The notes: generated by a model not told the origin, from the letters alone. Shown: positions 6,341-12,791, numbered from the stretch's first letter. The stretch: DNA of 17,435 nucleotides from Parcubacteria group bacterium (GCA_016179715.1 JACPCQ010000049.1:1-17435); one strand, 5' to 3'. Made by a program: numbers and translations.

Positions 6341-6364
6341 AAGACCCCGCACGCGCAGGGTCTT
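6341..6364 (-). terminator. Hairpin terminator, likely for the minus-strand small gene
   Basis: AAGACCC/GGGTCTT form a 7-bp stem directly after the miaB stop. On the minus strand the stem ends in a T run (TCTTTTAC), as in an intrinsic terminator, so it best serves the gene at 6409-6624. On the plus strand no T run follows. Confidence 0.5.
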
Positions 6365-6408
6365 GAGGCTGTGATGGGAAGACTAACTTCTCAGAATCTA
6401 AGCGCCAG

Positions 6409-6624
6409 TCAGGATCTGGGGGGGGTCGGCTTCTTTTGCCGACGACCCCGTCCCATTCTTTTCTGAAAATAACGGAATCCTGCTGCGGCATCACCGACGA
6501 GGGCCTTCTCCCCTCCTCCAACATCTTCTTCCTCAAAAACTATGTCAGGAACTCCAGGAGATCCGCGATATACAATCCTCTTTTTCTGCTTTTTCTCCCC
6601 TTCGTCTCTTTCGTCTCTCTCCAT
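6409..6624 (-). CDS. Small charged protein of unknown function (71 aa)
   Basis: The ATG at 6624 is preceded by a strong ribosome site AGGGAGG with 7-nt spacing (rc of 6632-6638), which is the main evidence that this frame is real. The product has an Arg/Glu-rich N terminus (ERDERDEGEKKQKKR), an acidic FEEEDVGGGEK stretch and a basic tail (GRGRRQKKPTPPRS). There is no membrane segment and no family I recognise. It is transcribed divergently from miaA, from an AT-rich region (TATAGTATAGT), and is probably terminated by the hairpin at 6341-6364. The plus strand opposite is also open, but lacks a ribosome site. Confidence 0.55.
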   Translation of the reverse strand: MERDERDEGEKKQKKRIVYRGSPGVPDIVFEEEDVGGGEKALVGDAAAGFRYFQKRMGRGRRQKKPTPPRS

Positions 6625-6677
6625 TTCATTTCCTCCCTAAGGTACTATTCAAGACGCCATCTTCCTACTTTCTTTAC

Positions 6678-6683
6678 TATACT
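6678..6683 (+). promoter_or_regulatory. Possible miaA -10 box (TATACT)
   Basis: TATACT lies 12 nt before the miaA ATG, which has no Shine-Dalgarno site, so the leader would be about 5-6 nt. No good -35 box is visible at 17 nt, so this is weaker than the miaB, gatB and efp cases. Confidence 0.35.
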
Positions 6684-6695
6684 ATATGTAATTAT

Positions 6696-7718
6696 ATGTT
6701 AAAACAGCCCCTCGTCATCATCGCCGGACCCAATGCATCGGGGAAATCCGAGCTTGCGGTCAAACTTGCAAAAAAATTCAACGGAGAAATCGTGTCTGCC
6801 GATTCTAGGCAGGTGTATAAAGGTATGGATATCGGCACCGGAAAAGTCTCGGGCAAGTGGCTACGTGTTCAACACTCGGTGTCTAACATATTTGTTAGAC
6901 ACCGAGTGTTGAACAAAAGGGTATTTGTGTATAAGAATGTTGCACACTATTGCATTGATTTTGTTTCGCCCAAAAGGCGTTTTACGGTTACGGAATATCA
7001 AAAATGCGCGGCGGGAGCGATTGCGGATATTCACGCACGCGGGAAAGTCCCCTTTCTTGTCGGGGGCACCGGTTTTTACATTAAAGCGGTTGTTGATGCC
7101 ACGACATTTCCGACGGTGCCGCCGCAGATAAAACTGCGAAAAAAACTGGAGAAAAAAACAACGGCACAGCTCGCAACTCTATTAAAACAAAAAGACCCGC
7201 GAAGATGGCGCGGGATTGACCGCAAAAATCGCCGCCGCCTTATCCGCGCGCTTGAGATAATATACGTCACAAGAAAACCCGTTCCAAAACATGACTCCGC
7301 AACACCCTATCACTTGCTGTATCTTGGAGTAAGGCCGGAAGATGATGCTGTCCTAAAAATGCGTATCGCAAAACGATTGCGTCAACGCCTGCAAAGCGGT
7401 ATGGTCGCCGAAGTCCGGCAGTTGCATAAAAAGGGGTTGAGTTGGAGGCGCCTGGACGAGCTTGGTTTGGAGTATCGCTACGTTGCACAGTACATACGCG
7501 GGAAATGTACCCGCAAAGCGCTGGGAGTAACGCTGGAGAAAGAAATCTGGCAATATGCCCGACGACAGATAACGTGGTTTCGCAAAGAAAAACGTATCCG
7601 GTTAGTTCATTCAGAGAAAGAAGCGGAAAAACAGGTTGCTGTTTTCCTCTCCAAAATCAACACCGGGATTCTGCAGAACGGCGGTCTTGCCGCTGTAAAA
7701 TACAACCGCGTTGTTTGA
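6696..7718 (+). CDS. miaA: tRNA dimethylallyltransferase MiaA, with in-frame repeat insertion
   Basis: Transfers the dimethylallyl group to A37 of tRNAs, making the substrate of MiaB. The 340-aa product shows the P-loop GPNASGKS (11-18), SADSRQVYKGMDIGTGK (34-50), and GGTGFYIKA (123-131), and ends with a typical WFRKEKR region. The family is usually about 300 residues long. Part of the extra length is residues 58-74, which are encoded by a perfect inverted repeat (6866-6915) and fall between the GMDIGTGK element and the segment that normally reads HHLID (here AHYCIDF). The repeat has not broken the frame. Located downstream of miaB, but with its own start region. The stop overlaps the -35 box of the next operon. 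Confidence 0.96.
   Translation: MLKQPLVIIAGPNASGKSELAVKLAKKFNGEIVSADSRQVYKGMDIGTGKVSGKWLRVQHSVSNIFVRHRVLNKRVFVYKNVAHYCIDFVSPKRRFTVTEYQKCAAGAIADIHARGKVPFLVGGTGFYIKAVVDATTFPTVPPQIKLRKKLEKKTTAQLATLLKQKDPRRWRGIDRKNRRRLIRALEIIYVTRKPVPKHDSATPYHLLYLGVRPEDDAVLKMRIAKRLRQRLQSGMVAEVRQLHKKGLSWRRLDELGLEYRYVAQYIRGKCTRKALGVTLEKEIWQYARRQITWFRKEKRIRLVHSEKEAEKQVAVFLSKINTGILQNGGLAAVKYNRVV
6866..6915. repeat. 50-bp perfect inverted repeat inserted in frame in miaA
   Basis: Two 23-nt arms (6866-6888 and 6893-6915) are exact reverse complements around a 4-nt loop (TATT). The left arm reads AACACTCGGTGTCTAACA at its core and translates to QHSVSN. The right arm translates to FVRHRVLNK. A near-identical left arm lies in miaB in the same frame. 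An arm of this kind in two adjacent genes points to a mobile palindromic element rather than chance. Confidence 0.92.
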
Positions 7719-7743
7719 CAAAATGTAAATAGAGCATTAGAGT
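7715..7743 (+). promoter_or_regulatory. Promoter of the small membrane-protein operon (TTGACA-17-TAGAGT)
   Basis: A perfect -35 TTGACA overlaps the miaA stop codon, and TAGAGT at 7738-7743 is a fair -10 at 17 nt. It would give a leader of about 50 nt before the Shine-Dalgarno site at 7793-7798. Confidence 0.5.
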
Positions 7744-7802
7744 TCAATATAGAAACTGTGGAACTCACATGCACCCTCGCCAATAACCCCAAAGGGAGAA
7801 AG

Positions 7803-7928
7803 ATGATGGAATTGTTCTATTTATTCATCGGTTTCCTTCTCTGGGAAGTCTGCGGTCTCTTTTTGAAAGATCCCGCCGGATCTCTGGAGGATGATAAGTC
7901 CATTCAGACAAACGCGACACCAAACTGA
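7803..7928 (+). CDS. Tiny membrane protein, 41 aa (first gene of a three-gene operon)
   Basis: The ATG at 7803 follows AAAGGGAGAAAG, a clear ribosome site. The product begins MMELFYLFIGFLLWEVCGLF, which is one hydrophobic span, followed by a polar tail (KDPAGSLEDDKSIQTNATPN). Its stop overlaps the ribosome site (AAGGGAG) of the next small gene. No family is recognised. The presence of a promoter, ribosome sites, tight spacing and a terminator for the whole set argues that these are genuine genes. Confidence 0.6.
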   Translation: MMELFYLFIGFLLWEVCGLFLKDPAGSLEDDKSIQTNATPN

Positions 7929-7940
7929 AGGGAGTATGTC

Positions 7941-8108
7941 ATGGGCCAGCTTTTTTTGTTTGCAGGAGTATTTCTCCTTTTTGGTGTTACCGCGGCGTTG
8001 CTTCTACAACGACAAACCCGAAAAGCAAATAAAGGTGTCGCACCTCGGACAAAAGAACCTCTTTTGACGCAATGCTTTCGACCCACAGACAGTGGGAGCG
8101 CGATATGA
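7941..8108 (+). CDS. Tiny membrane protein, 55 aa (second gene)
   Basis: The start ATG is preceded by AAGGGAG with 6-nt spacing (7928-7934). The product has an N-terminal hydrophobic span (LFLFAGVFLLFGVTAALLL) followed by a basic, soluble tail (QRQTRKANKGVAPRTKEP). Its stop overlaps the next start as ATGA, showing translational coupling. No family is recognised. Confidence 0.6.
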   Translation: MGQLFLFAGVFLLFGVTAALLLQRQTRKANKGVAPRTKEPLLTQCFRPTDSGSAI

Positions 8109-8275
8109 AAAAATTTTTTGCCTTCGCGCTGATTGTCTTGATTGTGCTCGCGTCTGTCGTGGGATATGATGTTTTCTCCGACAGAAAACGGCCGTCAAAA
8201 AACGTTAGGAGAGTGCCCGGCGAAGAAGTTCGCGAGCCGCTTCCGGATCCGCGCCGCCACGGGTCTGACGCATGA
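8105..8275 (+). CDS. Tiny membrane or secreted protein, 56 aa (third gene)
   Basis: The product is MKKFFAFALIVLIVLASVVG, a typical signal or anchor segment, followed by a charged tail (DRKRPSKNVRRVPGEEVREP). Translation starts at the ATG of the ATGA overlap with the preceding gene. A GGGAG lies 6 nt upstream. An earlier in-frame ATG at 8072 would lengthen it but lies inside the preceding gene. The 3' end overlaps the end of gatB on the other strand by 71 bp, and a perfect terminator hairpin follows 1 bp after the stop. Confidence 0.6.
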   Translation: MKKFFAFALIVLIVLASVVGYDVFSDRKRPSKNVRRVPGEEVREPLPDPRRHGSDA

Positions 8276-9698
8276 CCTGCCCTACAAGCGATTGTAGGGC
8301 AGCTGTTTTTCCGCTTCTGTAATCCGCAACCGGATTCGGATTTTCTACGATAACTTTTTTGATAATATCTTCAAGCGCGCCGGTGTCACTAATCTGCGCC
8401 AGTCCCTCTGCCGCAACGATGTCGGACGGGTCGCCGCCTTCCGCAAACATGCGCGTCAATACATCCTTTGCCACACGGGAAGAAATCTCTTTTCTGTAAA
8501 TCATTTTTACCAGTTCGGCAAAGTTTTCCGGTGTTATTTGTACATCCGCCGCATCCATTCCTTTTGCCTTAAGTAATCCGAGCACGTCCGAGAGCAGGTA
8601 GTTTGCCGCAAGCTGGGTAAGACGATAACGCTCCACCACGGTTGGGCCCTTCCCGGTGTCAGCTGCCCATTCCCAAAGTTCGGAAACCGCTTTTTCAAAA
8701 TAGTCGGCCAACTCCTTGTGATAGGTAAAAATAAGCGTCTGCTCATCAGAAAGTTCGTATTCTTCTTTAAAGCGTTTGCGTTTTTTTTGCGGCAGTTCGG
8801 GAAGAGATGCGGCAATGGCATTTTCGGAGAACTCCGGAATCACGTTTAATATGAGCGGCGGTAAGTCGGGTTCCGGAAAATACCGATAATCATGCGCGTC
8901 TTCTTTGGAGCGTTGGGAAACCGTACGTTGACTCACTTCATTCCACCCGCGAGTCTCCTGGACAATTTTTTCTTCCTTTGCAAGCTTCTTTCCCTGTCGT
9001 TCTATTTCATACGCAATGGCGCGGGAAGCGGCGCGAAATGAATTGATGTTTTTTATCTCCACTTTCGTGCCGTACGCCTTGCTCCCACGAGGCGCGAGCG
9101 AAATATTTACTTCTACACGCATCTCACCTTTCTCCATGTCTGCGTCAGACGCACCAAGATACCGGCACAAAAGCTGCAGCTCGCGGGCAAATTCTTCCGC
9201 CTCTGCGGCGGAATTCATATCCGGCTCGGTAACGAGCTCCATCAACGGAGCGCCCGCGCGGTTGAAATCTACAAGCGTGGATTTTGTTTTTTTGTCGTGC
9301 ACTAATTTGCCCGCATCTTCTTCTAAATGGACGTGATGAATACGAATTTCTTTTCCGCTTGAGAGCAGTTCCAACTGACCGCCGCGCACCAGAGGAGATT
9401 CTTGTTGTGATATTTGGTACCCCTTCGGCAGGTCCGGATAAAAATAGTTTTTACGCTCAAAGTGTGTGTGTTCGGCCAGCACGCCCCCCAGTGCCGCCCC
9501 CACGCGCAAAACTTGTCGCACCGCCTCTTTGTTGATGGTGGGAAGAGTCCCGGGATGCCCCATGCACACCGGACAGATATTCACATTGGGGTGTTTTTCG
9601 TCCGGGTCATGCGGAGAATCGCAAAACATCTTTGTTCTAGTTTTCAGCTCTACGTGGATTTCCAGGCCGATGGTGGGAATGTATTTTTTCTCTGTCAT
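8205..9698 (-). CDS. gatB: Aspartyl/glutamyl-tRNA(Asn/Gln) amidotransferase subunit B
   Basis: GatB binds misacylated Glu-tRNA-Gln or Asp-tRNA-Asn and, with GatA and GatC, converts it to the amide. The 497-aa product, starting MTEKKYIPTIGLEIHVEL, is full length. Landmarks are KMFCDSPHDPDE and NICPVCMGHPGTLP (cysteines of the zinc-binding cradle), FDRKNYFYPDLPKGYQ-like text (here HFERKNYFYPDLPKGYQIS), FNRAGAPLMELVTEPD and DYRYFPEPDLPPL. The C-terminal tRNA-binding tail ends VMRQTRGGADPEAARELL. The start is the ATG 7 nt after the -10 box. A longer frame to 9764 would run through the promoter and is rejected. gatA and gatC are not in this window. Divergent from efp. Confidence 0.97.
   Translation of the reverse strand: MTEKKYIPTIGLEIHVELKTRTKMFCDSPHDPDEKHPNVNICPVCMGHPGTLPTINKEAVRQVLRVGAALGGVLAEHTHFERKNYFYPDLPKGYQISQQESPLVRGGQLELLSSGKEIRIHHVHLEEDAGKLVHDKKTKSTLVDFNRAGAPLMELVTEPDMNSAAEAEEFARELQLLCRYLGASDADMEKGEMRVEVNISLAPRGSKAYGTKVEIKNINSFRAASRAIAYEIERQGKKLAKEEKIVQETRGWNEVSQRTVSQRSKEDAHDYRYFPEPDLPPLILNVIPEFSENAIAASLPELPQKKRKRFKEEYELSDEQTLIFTYHKELADYFEKAVSELWEWAADTGKGPTVVERYRLTQLAANYLLSDVLGLLKAKGMDAADVQITPENFAELVKMIYRKEISSRVAKDVLTRMFAEGGDPSDIVAAEGLAQISDTGALEDIIKKVIVENPNPVADYRSGKTAALQSLVGQVMRQTRGGADPEAARELLRRALS
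8277..8308 (+). terminator. Terminator of the small-protein operon, inside gatB coding sequence
   Basis: CTGCCCTACAA (8277-8287), loop GCGA, and TTGTAGGGCAG (8292-8302) form an 11-bp perfect stem followed by CTGTTTTT. It begins 1 bp after the stop at 8275. On the other strand the same bases encode gatB residues (LQSLVGQ), so one sequence serves as terminator and protein code. Confidence 0.8.
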
Positions 9699-9704
9699 AC
9701 ATAT

Positions 9705-9733
9705 ATTGTAGCGCAGAGAGACAGGATTGCCAA
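9705..9733 (-). promoter_or_regulatory. gatB promoter (TTGGCA-17-TACAAT), predicted leaderless
   Basis: On the minus strand TTGGCA (9733-9728) and TACAAT (9710-9705) have 17-nt spacing, and the gatB ATG (9698) starts 7 nt after the -10 box, where transcription should begin. No Shine-Dalgarno site. The -35 box overlaps that of efp on the opposite strand. Confidence 0.72.
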
Positions 9734-9755
9734 AACGGAAAAATTGCGTTAATAT
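9727..9755 (+). promoter_or_regulatory. efp promoter (TTGCCA-17-TAATAT), predicted leaderless
   Basis: TTGCCA (9727-9732) and TAATAT (9750-9755) have 17-nt spacing, and the efp ATG (9763) lies 8 nt after the -10 box. No Shine-Dalgarno site. Five of the six -35 bases are shared with the gatB -35 box on the other strand, so polymerase binding at the two should be mutually exclusive. Confidence 0.72.
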
Positions 9756-9762
9756 ACGACCC

Positions 9763-10332
9763 ATGCTGACCTATAGCGAGCTCAAAAAAGGAACGGTATT
9801 TATCAGTGACGGCGAGCCCTACGAGGTGCTGGAGTCGCAATTTGTGCGCATGCAGCAGCGCAAGCCCGTCATGCAGACAAAAATACGAAATCTCATAAGC
9901 GGCAAGGTGGAATCGCGCAATTTTCATCAGAACGAAACATTTAAAGAAGGGGTTATAGAGCGGCGGGAAGCAAAATTTCTTTATACGCACCGCGGTGAAT
10001 TTTGGTTTACCGAACCGGAAAATCCAAAGGAGCGCTTTTTAATTAAAGAAGAACTTTTGGGAGAAGTAAAAAACTATCTGAAAGCAAATGAGCTGGTTAC
10101 ATTGCGCATGTTTGAACACCAAATTATCGGGGCGGAAGTTCCGATAAAAATGGAATTTATCGTCAAGGAAACGCCGCCCGGATTTAAGGGAGACACCGCA
10201 CAGGGCGGCTCCAAAATCGCAAAACTGGAGAATGGATCAGAAGTTCAGGTTCCGCTTTTTATAAACGAGGGCGACACCGTAATCGTCAACACGCAGACCG
10301 GGCAGTACGTCAGCCGCGGGGAAAAAGAATGA
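9763..10332 (+). CDS. efp: Translation elongation factor P
   Basis: EF-P enters the ribosomal E site to rescue stalls at polyproline stretches. The 189-aa product matches the three-domain family (MLTYSELKKGTVFISDGEPY, LYTHRGEFWFTEPEN and the C-terminal GFKGDTA..GGSK, VPLFINEGDTVIVNTQTGQY). The beta3-beta4 loop, usually KPGKG-like with a modified Lys or Arg at position 34, reads RMQQRKPVMQ here, so the PGK/PGR tip is replaced. By alignment the residue at position 34 is a Gln or an adjacent Arg/Lys, so the usual EpmA or EarP modification is not obvious. An in-frame ATG at 9727 lies in the promoter and is rejected. Confidence 0.96.
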   Translation: MLTYSELKKGTVFISDGEPYEVLESQFVRMQQRKPVMQTKIRNLISGKVESRNFHQNETFKEGVIERREAKFLYTHRGEFWFTEPENPKERFLIKEELLGEVKNYLKANELVTLRMFEHQIIGAEVPIKMEFIVKETPPGFKGDTAQGGSKIAKLENGSEVQVPLFINEGDTVIVNTQTGQYVSRGEKE

Positions 10333-10527
10333 GAGAAAAAAATAGAACAAAAAGTCGACAGGGAAATCATACCTGTCCGCCAATTTAAACCCGTGGGTTT
10401 AATTAGCATACACTTGTTTTTTCATCTCGTTACGGGGTTATTGACACGGGGTTGTTAAAAAGGGGTTACTGAAAACAGGAAGAGTCCAAGGGACTCTTCC
10501 TGTTGCATTCCTCATTCCTTAATAGTC
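10333..10527. other. Intergenic region between efp and the YdcF-like gene
   Basis: No gene is seen. It contains small hairpins: GACAGG/CCTGTC (10357-10377), a palindromic TTAAACCCGTGGGTTTAA (about 10384-10401) that may end efp transcription, and the perfect terminator at 10474-10504. A TTGACA at 10441 has no convincing -10 partner. Confidence 0.5.
10474..10504 (-). terminator. Intrinsic terminator of the YdcF-like gene
   Basis: AACAGGAAGAGTCC and GGACTCTTCCTGTT form a 14-bp perfect stem with a 3-nt loop. On the minus strand the stem ends in CTGTTTTC, giving a short T run. It lies 24 bp past the stop of the convergent gene at 10528-11061 and may also end efp transcription. Confidence 0.75.
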
Positions 10528-11061
10528 TTATATCCACCCACGGAGGAGATAAAAGACTCTGGCCAAGATTTCTCTCGGCACAAACCGTCTTTTACTTCTC
10601 GTCCACGGCTGGAGGGAATTCCGATCATACGGAACTCCTTGGGTATCGGCCACAAACACCTCAAAGCCAAGGCGCTCTGCGGCAAGCCTTGCCCTCCAGA
10701 CATGGTCCGGGTGGGCCACGATAATCACCCTCGACCAGCCACGACTTTCTGCGAATTTGGCAACCTGCTCAAGCACTTCTCTGGTGTCAAGGTATACACC
10801 GGGTATCCTGTGTTTTCGGACCACCAGCGCGATGTTGGTGCCCGACGGCAAACTGTCCGCCACTTCCCCCTGCAAAAGCAGAGGAAGAGAAAAATGCTCG
10901 AAAAGAGAAAGCGCGGTGTCCGCCAGGGCTTGATTGCTCTGACACCTATCGCCCACCCCGAATGACAGAGCGATAATGGCCTGTGCGGAGTGCCAGCAAA
11001 GCTTACTTGACCCCGCATCCCAACAGAAAAAACATTGCCACAATTTTTTAAAGAAACCCAC
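10528..11061 (-). CDS. YdcF-like (DUF218) protein, GTG start
   Basis: The 177-aa product resembles the DUF218/YdcF family: an N-terminal strand (AIIALSFGVGDRCQSNQALA), an ALADTALSLFEHFSLPLLLQ helix-strand pair, TREVLEQVAKFAESRGWSRV and IIVAHPDHVWRARLAAERLG, where family members carry a conserved H..R pair, here HPDHVWRAR. The family is linked to binding of nucleotide cofactors and to envelope roles such as vancomycin resistance in SanA, but no reaction is certain. The GTG at 11061 is chosen because AAAGGAGGT (11067-11075) lies at ideal spacing. The N terminus is Cys/Trp-rich (LWQCFFCWDAGSSKLCW) and weakly hydrophobic. It has its own promoter and terminator. Confidence 0.65.
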   Translation of the reverse strand: MGFFKKLWQCFFCWDAGSSKLCWHSAQAIIALSFGVGDRCQSNQALADTALSLFEHFSLPLLLQGEVADSLPSGTNIALVVRKHRIPGVYLDTREVLEQVAKFAESRGWSRVIIVAHPDHVWRARLAAERLGFEVFVADTQGVPYDRNSLQPWTRSKRRFVPREILARVFYLLRGWI

Positions 11062-11138
11062 GGGCGACCTCCTTTCCTTGTCCTCGTTGCCAAGTAAGGT
11101 AGATAGTGAGAAAGCTAACTCTCTTTGATTCTATTTTT

Positions 11139-11168
11139 TATATAGCATGAATTCATTACTTTTATCAA
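11139..11168 (-). promoter_or_regulatory. Promoter of the YdcF-like gene (TTGATA-18-TATATA)
   Basis: On the minus strand TTGATA (11168-11163) and TATATA (11144-11139) are 18 nt apart. The leader would be about 70 nt and end with the AAAGGAGGT ribosome site. The spacer contains GAATTC within a short palindrome (ATGAATTCAT). Confidence 0.5.
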
Positions 11169-11245
11169 ACCCTCGTTTTACCTACATAAAACCCCTTTTT
11201 CCAAAGTACGCGCAGGACAAAAGTTTTAATGTAAAAGTCGCTTGT

Positions 11246-11842
11246 CTACAAAACAAACAGTAGTTTTGCAAGACTATCCCCAAAAAATGAAAGTAAAGAC
11301 ATCCGTACCATAAACCCCAACGCAATCATCACAAGAAACTTCCGGTATTTCATACGAGAAAGCCCGAGCGCGAAACTTAATACATCAACCGGAAGGAGCG
11401 GCAAAAAATAGAAAACCCAAAAATAAGCACTGCGCGCCGTCACGATTTCTTGATAACGTTTTTCTTTGAAGCGCGGGGCAAAAAAACGTACCACGCGCGC
11501 TCCAAACATGTAGGCGATAAAAAAAGCGACGCTTGAGCCGATAACATTTCCGGCCCAGGCATAAAACGCCCCGGTAAACGTCCCGAAAAGAAACCCGGCG
11601 ACAACCGGCAGCACTCCGCCGGGAAGTGGAGCAATAACCGCCTCCAGTATCGTCAACACGATAAGCGCCGCCGGGGCAGCAGAACCGAATTGCTGGAAAT
11701 AATGAATCAGGATGCTTCTGTCATCAGCCGTAAATCCAAGTGTGTGTACAAGAAAAAACGAGAAGACAACCGATACGGCCATCACGGCAAGGATGACCAG
11801 AATGTAAACAAGAATGTGTTTGCACGTGTTTAGCCTACCCAT
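11246..11842 (-). CDS. DedA/TVP38-type (VTT domain) membrane protein
   Basis: The 198-aa product has about five to six hydrophobic segments. Recognisable VTT/SNARE-associated features are ILEAVIAPLPGGVLPVVAGF, the glycine-rich FGTFTGAFYAWAGNVIGSSV, AYMFGARVVRFF and a second re-entrant-type FYFLPLLPVDVLSFALGL. Members of the DedA/VTT superfamily act in lipid scrambling or undecaprenyl-phosphate recycling in the inner membrane. Which branch this belongs to is not certain. The start at 11842 lies 9 nt after a CATAAT -10 box, so the mRNA is probably leaderless or nearly so. Downstream of mutY in the same direction, but with its own promoter. Confidence 0.82.
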   Translation of the reverse strand: MGRLNTCKHILVYILVILAVMAVSVVFSFFLVHTLGFTADDRSILIHYFQQFGSAAPAALIVLTILEAVIAPLPGGVLPVVAGFLFGTFTGAFYAWAGNVIGSSVAFFIAYMFGARVVRFFAPRFKEKRYQEIVTARSAYFWVFYFLPLLPVDVLSFALGLSRMKYRKFLVMIALGFMVRMSLLSFFGDSLAKLLFVL

Positions 11843-11850
11843 GTCTTTCC

Positions 11851-11879
11851 ATTATGAACAAGGCCTTCGGCAAAAGCAA
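11851..11879 (-). promoter_or_regulatory. Possible dedA promoter (TTGCTT-17-CATAAT)
   Basis: On the minus strand TTGCTT (11879-11874) and CATAAT (11856-11851) are 17 nt apart, and the ATG follows the -10 box after 8 nt. This is the same geometry as for gatB and efp. A weak GGAAAG in between is a poor ribosome site. Confidence 0.45.
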
Positions 11880-11945
11880 AAACCGCAAACCTAAAAATGT
11901 TCCGGGACACACAAAAAATATTCCGGTCATCTCTCTGCGCAAAAT

Positions 11946-12791
11946 TCATGGGAGTATGACATATTCGCCTTTTTCCCGGACAAGTTGTTCTTTTTTTAAA
12001 GAAGAAAGAATTGCGGACAAACGGCGCCGATGTAATCCCGTCTCCCGACGCAAGCGGCTTACTTCGCGGCCTCTGAATCCGGCAGAGGCAAGCGAAGCCA
12101 GTACCTTTCCGCGATAGAAACGGGTAGAATCGCAAAAACGGGAAGCAGGTTTTTTATATTGAAAGGGCGTAACCACACCGTGCAGCCGTCCAAAAGGACA
12201 CTCCAAACAATGCCGTCGGGCGCCGCACAACAAAGCCCCTATATCCATCATAGCCCAGTTCCAATCTTTCCCTCTCCCTTGAGGAATAAGGGTTCGTGCA
12301 AAATCCCGAAGCGCGCGGTCTGAAATTGCCCGTCCACCAAAAAACACTCTGCAGAGCACCCGGCGCACATTGGTATCTATCATGGGCTCGTCTCTTCCAA
12401 ACGCAAAGGCCTCAAGTGCCGCGGCGGTAGAGGGTCCCACCCCGGGCAAAGTTTGTAATACCGCTCGCTCGCGCGGAAAAATTCCGCGATGTTTACTGCA
12501 GATTTCTTGCGCACACTCCCAAATGTATTTCGCACGGCGGTTATATCCCAGCCCGGACCACACACGGAGTACCTCTCCCAAAGTTTTGGAAGCAAGTGTT
12601 TTTATTGCAGGAAATTTTTTCAGAAACTCCGCGTACTTCGGCAACACCCGGGCAACGGGCGTCTGCTGAAGCATAATTTCCGAAACAAGAATCCGGTAAG
12701 GATTCCTTGTTTTACGCCAAGGCAATACCCTGTGATTTTTTACATACCACTGAAAGAGCAGGCGGTTAAATTTCTTCACTTTTTGTCCCAT
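11946..12791 (-). CDS. mutY: A/G-specific adenine glycosylase (MutY), altered Fe-S ligand set
   Basis: MutY removes adenine mispaired with 8-oxoguanine. The 281-aa product has the catalytic Glu in SEIMLQQTPV (E38), the helix-hairpin-helix LPGVGPSTAAALEAFAFG (115-132) and the catalytic Asp in MIDTNVRRV (D139). The Fe-S loop reads C189-x5-C195-x2-C198-x5-H204 instead of the usual C-x6-C-x2-C-x5-C, so the fourth ligand position is His. The C-terminal part (RFYRGKVLASL...REVSRLRRETGL) resembles a winged helix and not the NUDIX-like 8-oxoG domain of E. coli MutY. The start overlaps the end of pgeF by 26 bp, so the two are co-transcribed and probably coupled. Confidence 0.9.
   Translation of the reverse strand: MGQKVKKFNRLLFQWYVKNHRVLPWRKTRNPYRILVSEIMLQQTPVARVLPKYAEFLKKFPAIKTLASKTLGEVLRVWSGLGYNRRAKYIWECAQEICSKHRGIFPRERAVLQTLPGVGPSTAAALEAFAFGRDEPMIDTNVRRVLCRVFFGGRAISDRALRDFARTLIPQGRGKDWNWAMMDIGALLCGARRHCLECPFGRLHGVVTPFQYKKPASRFCDSTRFYRGKVLASLASAGFRGREVSRLRRETGLHRRRLSAILSSLKKEQLVREKGEYVILP

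Noticed and set aside
6436..6702. 88-codon plus-strand frame opposite the small gene at 6409-6624
   Set aside because: It has no ribosome site, whereas the minus-strand frame has a strong one. It would also overlap the miaA start.
9727..9762. Upstream ATG extending efp by 12 codons
   Set aside because: It lies within the promoter (-35 box), and the extra residues do not match EF-P.
9699..9764. Upstream start extending gatB by 22 codons
   Set aside because: It would cross the gatB -10 and -35 boxes and overlap efp. MTEKKYIP is the family-like N terminus.
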